DNA from: Planctomycetota bacterium
GTDB lineage: Bacteria > Planctomycetota > Phycisphaerae > Phycisphaerales > UBA1924
Assembly (NCBI GenBank): GCA_023412695.1
Contig: JAEYNG010000133.1
Coordinates: 1-7,122 of the forward strand
Direction: 5' to 3'
Length of the DNA stretch: 7,122 nt
In this document: piece by piece, positions 1-5,045 of the stretch
Layout of the letters: every line of letters begins with the position of its first letter
Numbering within the stretch: position 1 is the stretch's first letter
Program-made: the position numbers and the translations under genes
Notes under the pieces: generated by a model
What the model saw: the letters and a program-made list of their open reading frames with translations, nothing else
The model's database searches: none
What the model was told of the DNA's origin: nothing

Positions 1-2
1 AA

Positions 3-3000
3 GACTACCTCGAGGTCGAAGTCTGCATCGACGTTTACCAGGCCCCCGAGATCCAGGTTGATCCCCTCCCTGCCACCGTCTGCATCGGCGGCACGCAGGA
101 CCTCTGCGCCACGATCCTCGTGCCCGAGGGGTGCGAGCCGCAATGCACGTGGTACCGCGTCGTCGGCGCGCCCGACGACGTCAACGGGATGATGTTCCCT
201 GATGACGACATTCCGGTGTGCCCGGCCGCGCCGATGGCCGGCATCACCTGCAACGACGCCTCGCTCGGTGGCGGCCTCTATTCGTGCTGCCTCATCTTCT
301 CGCCGGCAATGGTGAACCATGCCGGCAGCTACTACGTCGTTGTTACCTGCGGCAGCCTCGAGTGCTCTAGCCAGAGCGACCCGGCCGAGCTGCGCGTGAT
401 CGATCCGCAGCCCGTCGTGAACGACGCAACGGTGTGCGTCGGCGGCCGCCAGTGCCTCGAACAGATCGCGGCCCTGCCCCCGCTCACCCCGGGCTCGACG
501 TACACCTACCAGTGGTACCGCCGCCCCGAGAGCGATTGCTTCGCGAGCCCCTGCCCGGGCGGTGATTGCTCCGGCGGCACGCCGCTGACCAACTCCGGGC
601 CGTTCTCCGGTGTCACCACCCCGACGCTCTGCATCGACCCCGCCTCGATCGGCCTCCGCGGCTGCTACTACATCGTCGTCGGGATCGACGGCCCGGATGT
701 GGACACGCTGCCCGATGACGGCAAGTGCGTCTCCGCCTCCAACTGCGCGTGCCTCACCGTCATCGATCCGATGCCGGCCGTGGCGGATGCGGCGGTGTGC
801 CTCGGCGGAACGCAAACGCTCGAGCAGACCGTGACGCTCCCTCCGCTCCCGGCCGGGTACACGTACTCGTATCAGTGGTTCTTCCGCGGCACGAGCAACT
901 GCCTCACGGCCCCGTGCCCCGACGGCATGTGCAGCGGCGGCTCTGCAGTTGTGAACGGCGGCCGATTCAGCGGCGCGATGACGCCGAACCTCACCATCAC
1001 CGGCGCGACCGCCGCCGATGCCGGGTGTTACTACGTCCAGGTCACCATCGATGGGCCCGAGTCGCCCGCGATCGACCTCGGCAAATGCCTGAGGACATCG
1101 AACTGCGCCTGCCTCACCGTCGTCGATCCGCAGCCCGCCGTGGCCAACGCCGCGGTGTGTGTCGGCGGAACGCAGACACTCGAGCAGACCGTGGCGTTGC
1201 CGACGCTCCCGGCGGGCTACACGTACACCTACCAGTGGTACTTCCGCGGCACCAGCAACTGCCTGACGACCCCCTGCCCGCCAGGACCGTGTGAGGGCGG
1301 CTCGCCGGTAGTAGATGGCGGCCGGTTCAGCGGCGCGATGTCGCCGAACCTCACCATCACCGGCGCGACCGCCGCGGACGCGGGGTGCTATTACGTCCGT
1401 GTCGGGATCGACGGCCCGGAAGGTCCGGCGATCGACCTGGCCAAGTGTCTGAGGAACTCGAACTGCGCCTGCCTGACGGTGGTCGATCCGCAGCCGTTGG
1501 TGAACGACGCGACCGTCTGTCTTGGCGGCGCACAAACGCTCGAGCAGATCGCGACGCTGCCGCCGCTCCCGCCGGGCTACATGTACACATACCAGTGGTA
1601 CTTCCGCGGCACGAGCGACTGTGTCGCCAACCCCTGCCCCGCCGGGGCGTGCGAGGGCGGCTCGCCGGTTGTGAACGGCGGCCGATTCAGCGGCGCGATG
1701 ACGCCGAGCCTGACCATCACCGGCGCGACGGCCGCCGATGCCGGGTGCTACTACGTCCGCGTCGGGATCGACGGCCCGGAAGGTCCGGCCATCGACACGG
1801 GCAAGTGCGTCCGTCACTCGAACTGCGCTTGCCTGAGCGTCGTGAATCCGCAGCCGCTCGTGAGCAGTGCCGCGGTCTGCGTCGGCGGCGAGCAGTGCAT
1901 GGAGGTCAGCGGCCTGCCCGGGCTTCCGGCCAACTACTCATACACATACCAGTGGTTCCGCCGGCCCGGGGGCAACTGTCTGACGACACCCTGCCCCGGC
2001 GGCGCATGCTCCGGCGGCACCGCTCTCACGAATAGTGGTGGCTTCAGCGGTGTGACCACGCCGATTCTTTGCATCAACCCCGCCGACCCGACGCACCAGG
2101 GGTGCTACTACGTCGTGGTCGGCATCAATGGCCCGGAAGGTCCGGCACAGGATGCGCCCAAGTGCAACGCGATCTCCAACTGCGCCTGCCTCACGGTCGT
2201 TGACCCGCAGCCGCAGGTGCTCAGCCGCGAGGTCTGTGTCGGCGGCGATCAGTGCCTTGCCGTCAACGCCGGGAGCCTCCCGTCCCTGCCCGCCGGCTAC
2301 TCCTACACCTACCAGTGGTGGTACGTCGGCGCGAGCGACTGCCCGACCGTGCCCTGCGCCGGCGGCATGTGCTCCGGCGGCACCCTGCTCCCGGGCGAGA
2401 CGAGCCCCGAGCTCTGCTTCGACAACGCGCAGCTCTCCGATCAGGGCTGCTACTACGTGGTCGTCGGCCTCGACAGCCCCGACGGCGGCGGCGAGCCAGA
2501 CGCTGATAAGTGCGCCAAGGCCTCCAACTGCGCATGCCTCAACGTCCTCGACCAGCCGGTCATCTCCATGAACCCCACCGACGCGACCGTCTGCGTCGGG
2601 AACATGCAGCGCCTCACGGCGACCGTCAGCTACCCCGGCAATCCGGCGGACCTCTGCTACCAGTGGTACAAGCGCGACACGCCGTGCCCGCCGAACCCCA
2701 CCGCCGCGGACGGCACGCCCGTCTCCAACGGCGGCGGCATCAGCGGCGCGACGACCAACGAGATCACCTTCGACCCCGCCGCGGCCGGGCACAGCGGGTA
2801 CTACTTCCTCTGCGTCCGCGTCTGCATGACCAACGGGATGCCGATCGCCGAGCAGAAGTGCCCGGCGGTGTACTCCAACTGCGCCCGTCTCCTGGTCCTC
2901 CCGCCGATCGAGCCGTGCGTGCTCGAGTGCGCCTCGGGCCAGATCGACTCGCAGGGCAACTGCCTGTTCTGTGACCGGGTTCGGATCGCGCTGTGCTGCA

Positions 3001-4790
3001 ATGTCCCGGGCAACACCGAGCCGCTGTGCTATCAGTGGCAGTATTGCCCGACCGGCGCGCCCGATGACTGCTTCGTGGACATCCCCGGCGCGACCTCTCC
3101 ATGCTTTGAGTTCGAGTTCAATGCACCCAATGTCGGCCTGCCCTGCGGGCCGGGTTGCTACCGCGTGAAGATCAACTACGCCGCGCTCAGCGGCCCCGAT
3201 TGCGAGAGCCCCGACGGCTCGTGCGAGCCGGCGTACTCAGACCCGCTCTGCATCGCCGAGACGGACGTGTGCTGCCCGCAGGAGTGCGAGTGCAAGGACA
3301 ATGGCGACCCGGACCAGATGATGTACTCCCTGTGGCGGACCGGCACATGGGACGGGATCAACGGCGAGTGGTCGTTCGACCGTTCGGCATCCGACGGCAC
3401 CATCATCAAGGCCGCGGACGACGTCTACCTCTGCCCGTCGAGCATGCACCACATCACCCGCTTCCTCGGCGAGATGCTGGTGAAGCGGGCTAATCCGCTG
3501 CTGGAGGCCCGCGCGAAGCTCCGCTTCTACACCGACTGCAACGGCTCGCCGGATGAGCTCGTCGCCGAGTTCGAGAACGAGCCCTGCCCGGCCTTCCTCG
3601 GCTCGACCCCCGACGGCTACAACCGCTACCAGTTCTGGTTCGACCTCACCGACGAGTGCTTCTGGCTTCGCGGCGGGACGTACTGGGTCTCGCTCGTGGG
3701 CATCGGCCCTGCGCAGGACCCGACGTACGAGGCCGTCTGGGTGACCGCCGCCAACCAGAGCGTCTCCACCGAGCGGCCCGAGTGTGGCCAGCAGCCGGTG
3801 GGCGCGTGCTGCACCGCTGTTGCATGCACGATCGAGACGCAGGCGGACTGCTCGCTCATCTCCGGCACGTGGTTCCCCGGCGCGGCGTGCACCGCCGGCC
3901 TCTGCGACGGCAGCGCGTCCACGATCCTCGGCAAGGCGCCGCGCTTCATGCTCGGCGACGATGATTGGGCCGACTACGACGGCTGCTGCCACCCGTGCGA
4001 CGACTTCGTGTTCTGCGTCAGCGGCAAGTCCTGCCCGGTCATCTGGGACAATGGCAAGCCGTACCTCGGCGGCGCGGACGAAGAGAATCCGCCCGCCCCG
4101 CCGTTCATCGCGTGGGGCACGCGTTCGGAGAAGTCCTCGCTGCCGCCGCGGAACTCCCGCGCGGCCGACCAGTTCGTGATCAAGACCTGCGAGCCCGAAG
4201 AGATCTGCTACATCGAGGGCTACCTGTTCACCAACTGCACCGGCTTCGAGGTGCATCTGGAGATCTACGAGAACGACTGCCGAGAGCCGCAGTTCACGCT
4301 CCCCGCGGCATCGCCGGTCTTCTACAGCGCGATCGCGGACCCTGACAACGTTCATGACCTCGGGTACACCGGCCTGCGTGTCGATTCGACCAACGTCCGG
4401 GCGTACAAGGTCGTGTTCTGCGACTTCGCGCCCGGCCTGGTGCTCGAGCCCGGACGCAACTACTGGGTCTCGCTCTCGGTGCGTGACAGCTTCACGGTCG
4501 CCGAGCGGGCGTTCTTCGCGTGGGTGCGTCAGCCCTGCCCCGAGTGCACCGGCCCGCACCAGTGGAAGATCGACCCCGGCATGGAGCTCGCCCCGGGCCG
4601 GCAGATCCCCGATTGGCGGCCCGTCGGCGCGGACTTCGCGTTCCTCGTGGCGTCGCACAAGCACGCCGACGCGGTGCCCGGCAATGTCGGCGGCACGCCG
4701 GACTGCGACGTTGACATCAACGACAACAACGTGGCCGATGTGCAGGACATCTTCATGTTCCTGAGCGCGTGGTTCTCCGGCTGCCCGTGA
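3..4790 (+). CDS. Giant secreted Ig-like repeat protein, 5'-truncated, with dockerin-like C-terminus
   Basis: The reading frame is open from the window edge to TGA at 4788-4790, giving 1595 visible residues; the true start is upstream. GTG at 120 is not the start, because a repeat motif (VCIGGTQ, 78-98) is already encoded before it. Visible order, by window residue: end of an earlier unit (1-19), nine Ig-like units (20-1086), beta-rich domain A (about 1104-1254), cysteine-rich GACC segment (1267-1301), related domain B (about 1370-1553) and a dockerin-like tail (1567-1595). Each unit has the Ig-type core YQWY, then L-x-I, then D-x-G-x-Y. There are 8-10 cysteines in most units, which implies disulfides and an extracytoplasmic location; the signal peptide must lie upstream. 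No catalytic motif is visible. By inference it is a surface structural or adhesive protein. The coding call is very secure; the function is not known. Confidence 0.95.
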   Translation, partial: DYLEVEVCIDVYQAPEIQVDPLPATVCIGGTQDLCATILVPEGCEPQCTWYRVVGAPDDVNGMMFPDDDIPVCPAAPMAGITCNDASLGGGLYSCCLIFSPAMVNHAGSYYVVVTCGSLECSSQSDPAELRVIDPQPVVNDATVCVGGRQCLEQIAALPPLTPGSTYTYQWYRRPESDCFASPCPGGDCSGGTPLTNSGPFSGVTTPTLCIDPASIGLRGCYYIVVGIDGPDVDTLPDDGKCVSASNCACLTVIDPMPAVADAAVCLGGTQTLEQTVTLPPLPAGYTYSYQWFFRGTSNCLTAPCPDGMCSGGSAVVNGGRFSGAMTPNLTITGATAADAGCYYVQVTIDGPESPAIDLGKCLRTSNCACLTVVDPQPAVANAAVCVGGTQTLEQTVALPTLPAGYTYTYQWYFRGTSNCLTTPCPPGPCEGGSPVVDGGRFSGAMSPNLTITGATAADAGCYYVRVGIDGPEGPAIDLAKCLRNSNCACLTVVDPQPLVNDATVCLGGAQTLEQIATLPPLPPGYMYTYQWYFRGTSDCVANPCPAGACEGGSPVVNGGRFSGAMTPSLTITGATAADAGCYYVRVGIDGPEGPAIDTGKCVRHSNCACLSVVNPQPLVSSAAVCVGGEQCMEVSGLPGLPANYSYTYQWFRRPGGNCLTTPCPGGACSGGTALTNSGGFSGVTTPILCINPADPTHQGCYYVVVGINGPEGPAQDAPKCNAISNCACLTVVDPQPQVLSREVCVGGDQCLAVNAGSLPSLPAGYSYTYQWWYVGASDCPTVPCAGGMCSGGTLLPGETSPELCFDNAQLSDQGCYYVVVGLDSPDGGGEPDADKCAKASNCACLNVLDQPVISMNPTDATVCVGNMQRLTATVSYPGNPADLCYQWYKRDTPCPPNPTAADGTPVSNGGGISGATTNEITFDPAAAGHSGYYFLCVRVCMTNGMPIAEQKCPAVYSNCARLLVLPPIEPCVLECASGQIDSQGNCLFCDRVRIALCCNVPGNTEPLCYQWQYCPTGAPDDCFVDIPGATSPCFEFEFNAPNVGLPCGPGCYRVKINYAALSGPDCESPDGSCEPAYSDPLCIAETDVCCPQECECKDNGDPDQMMYSLWRTGTWDGINGEWSFDRSASDGTIIKAADDVYLCPSSMHHITRFLGEMLVKRANPLLEARAKLRFYTDCNGSPDELVAEFENEPCPAFLGSTPDGYNRYQFWFDLTDECFWLRGGTYWVSLVGIGPAQDPTYEAVWVTAANQSVSTERPECGQQPVGACCTAVACTIETQADCSLISGTWFPGAACTAGLCDGSASTILGKAPRFMLGDDDWADYDGCCHPCDDFVFCVSGKSCPVIWDNGKPYLGGADEENPPAPPFIAWGTRSEKSSLPPRNSRAADQFVIKTCEPEEICYIEGYLFTNCTGFEVHLEIYENDCREPQFTLPAASPVFYSAIADPDNVHDLGYTGLRVDSTNVRAYKVVFCDFAPGLVLEPGRNYWVSLSVRDSFTVAERAFFAWVRQPCPECTGPHQWKIDPGMELAPGRQIPDWRPVGADFAFLVASHKHADAVPGNVGGTPDCDVDINDNNVADVQDIFMFLSAWFSGCP
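60..3260 (+). repeat. Array of nine tandem Ig-like protein units
   Basis: Units begin near a DPxP-type linker, at 60, 402, 765, 1125, 1485, 1845, 2202, 2550 and 2901, and are 114, 121, 120, 120, 120, 119, 116, 117 and about 120 residues long. The consensus is DPQP, then VCxGGxQ, Y-x-YQW(Y/F), a short Cys loop (PCP..xC.GG), FSG, a TPxLxI strand, GCYYVxV, KC, and SNCACLxV leading into the next linker. Units 1-6 are clearly homologous over their full length. Units 0, 7 and 8 are divergent but keep the tryptophan strand (CTWY, CYQWY, CYQWQ). The pattern matches bacterial Ig-like (I-set-like) folds, but the usual F-strand cysteine (D-x-G-x-Y-x-C) is V or I here and a cysteine sits just before the tyrosine instead. 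The array evidently continues upstream of the window. Confidence 0.9.
765..1844 (+). repeat. Three consecutive 360-bp near-identical units (units 2-4)
   Basis: Units 765-1124, 1125-1484 and 1485-1844 are each exactly 360 bp and align without gaps. The segment at 961-1040 differs from 1681-1760 at only 6 of 80 positions by eye, and 1401-1429 is identical to 1761-1789. All three encode the 8-cysteine form of the Ig-like unit (TQTLEQ or AQTLEQ, then LTITGAT). They are the youngest-looking part of the array and are flanked on both sides by the 10-cysteine form. Confidence 0.88.
3312..3764 (+). other. C-terminal beta-rich domain, copy A
   Basis: This roughly 150-residue region of the giant protein follows the Ig-like array. 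Its main signatures are AADDVYLC near the beginning, a strand with LRFYTDCNG followed by PDELVAEF, and GGTYWVSLVGIG with an aromatic VWV close to the end. The same order recurs in copy B. It has the look of a beta-sandwich accessory or binding domain of secreted planctomycete proteins, but I cannot name a family. The domain limits are approximate. Confidence 0.6.
3801..3905 (+). other. Cysteine-rich GACC segment
   Basis: The encoded stretch begins GACC and continues with AC, DC, W-x-PGAAC and LC, giving six cysteines in 35 residues. Its spacing (GACC, C, T-x-x-x-C, G-x-W, C, C) resembles a small cysteine motif that I recall from many secreted proteins of Planctomycetota. It acts as a linker between domains A and B and is probably closed by disulfides. 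A further Cys-rich stretch (GCCHPCDD, then FCVSGKSC) follows at about 3981-4037. Confidence 0.6.
4110..4661 (+). other. C-terminal beta-rich domain, copy B
   Basis: Copy B starts near AWGTRSE and repeats the order of copy A: AADQFVI matches AADDVYL, LEIYENDC matches LRFYTDC, and GRNYWVSLSV matches GGTYWVSLVG, followed by an aromatic FFAWV strand. Copy B is longer, with an insertion in the middle (about 4300-4400) and a trailing GADFAFLV strand. A tandem duplication within the gene is inferred. The boundaries are approximate. Confidence 0.6.
4701..4787 (+). other. Dockerin-like / EF-hand-like C-terminal tail
   Basis: The last 29 residues contain a calcium-loop-like stretch (D-I-N-D-N-N-V-A-D-V-Q-D; acidic or amide residues at loop positions 1, 3, 5 and 12), then the hydrophobic helix IFMFLSAWF and the terminal SGCP. 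A single copy is present. The helix matches those at the end of the downstream protein (DIFAFLSAWFAG). Such tails are common at the C-terminus of secreted Planctomycetota proteins; a role in anchoring or assembly is inferred. Confidence 0.7.
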
Positions 4791-4809
4791 CGCCGGTCGA
4801 GAACGCTTG

Positions 4810-4844
4810 AAGGCGGTGGCGACGAAGAGGCGCCACCGCCTTTT
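4810..4844 (+). terminator. Rho-independent terminator of the giant gene
   Basis: A perfect 10-bp GC-rich stem (GGCGGTGGCG at 4812-4821 with CGCCACCGCC at 4831-4840) encloses a 9-base loop, and two A-T pairs extend it on the outside. It is followed directly by a T run (TTTT, 4841-4844, then CATT). It begins 19 bases after the stop codon, as expected for an intrinsic terminator, and separates the two genes transcriptionally. Confidence 0.88.
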
Positions 4845-4948
4845 CATTGCGCTCGAGAACGTCCGCTGGCGGCGAAGTCGCTTGCGTCGACCGTTGGCGC
4901 GTGTAGGGTTTGCTCTCCGGATCCCGGAACCACTCCTCTCACTCCATC

Positions 4949-4952
4949 GGAG
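4949..4952 (+). promoter_or_regulatory. Ribosome binding site supporting ATG 4959
   Basis: GGAG lies 6 bases before ATG 4959 and abuts ATG 4953, which it therefore cannot serve. A second, slightly better Shine-Dalgarno match (AGAAGGA, 4963-4969) lies inside this reading frame 7 bases before ATG 4977. The start is thus 4959 or 4977; 4953 is the least likely. Confidence 0.5.
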
Positions 4953-4958
4953 ATGCAC

Positions 4959-5045
4959 ATGAAGAAGGAACGACTCATGAAGGCGGTAACCGCCGCCGCG
5001 GCCGGCCTCGCCGCGGTGCTGCTCTGCGCTGGAACGGCCGCCGCC
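4959..5045 (+). other. Sec signal peptide
   Basis: The 29 residues have a basic N-region (KKER and a second K at position 8), a hydrophobic Ala/Leu/Val core and the cleavage motif TAAA|QP, which fits the A-x-A rule of signal peptidase I. If translation starts at 4977 the peptide is 23 residues and still well formed. Confidence 0.9.

Noticed and set aside
120..122. GTG as start of the giant gene
   Set aside because: The frame is open to the window edge and already encodes a repeat motif before this codon, so it is an internal valine.
1938..2792. A 284-codon minus-strand open frame inside the Ig-like array
   Set aside because: It has the same cause as the longer antisense frame: it mirrors the sense codons, and its Ala/Gly/Val/Arg composition shows no domain.
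60..3260. CRISPR-like or non-coding satellite reading of the 360-bp repeats
   Set aside because: The periodicity is that of whole protein domains kept in one reading frame; there are no short identical repeats with unique spacers.
4882..4909. Possible promoter, TTGCGT and TAGGGT with 16-base spacing, upstream of the second gene
   Set aside because: Each hexamer matches the sigma-70 consensus at only three of six positions, which is close to chance. The gap must hold a promoter if the terminator works, but I cannot place it.
5019..5030. Possible lipobox (VLLC) in the signal peptide
   Set aside because: The residue before the cysteine is Leu, not Gly, Ala or Ser, and a good signal peptidase I site (AAA|QP) follows. 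Lipoprotein processing is unlikely.
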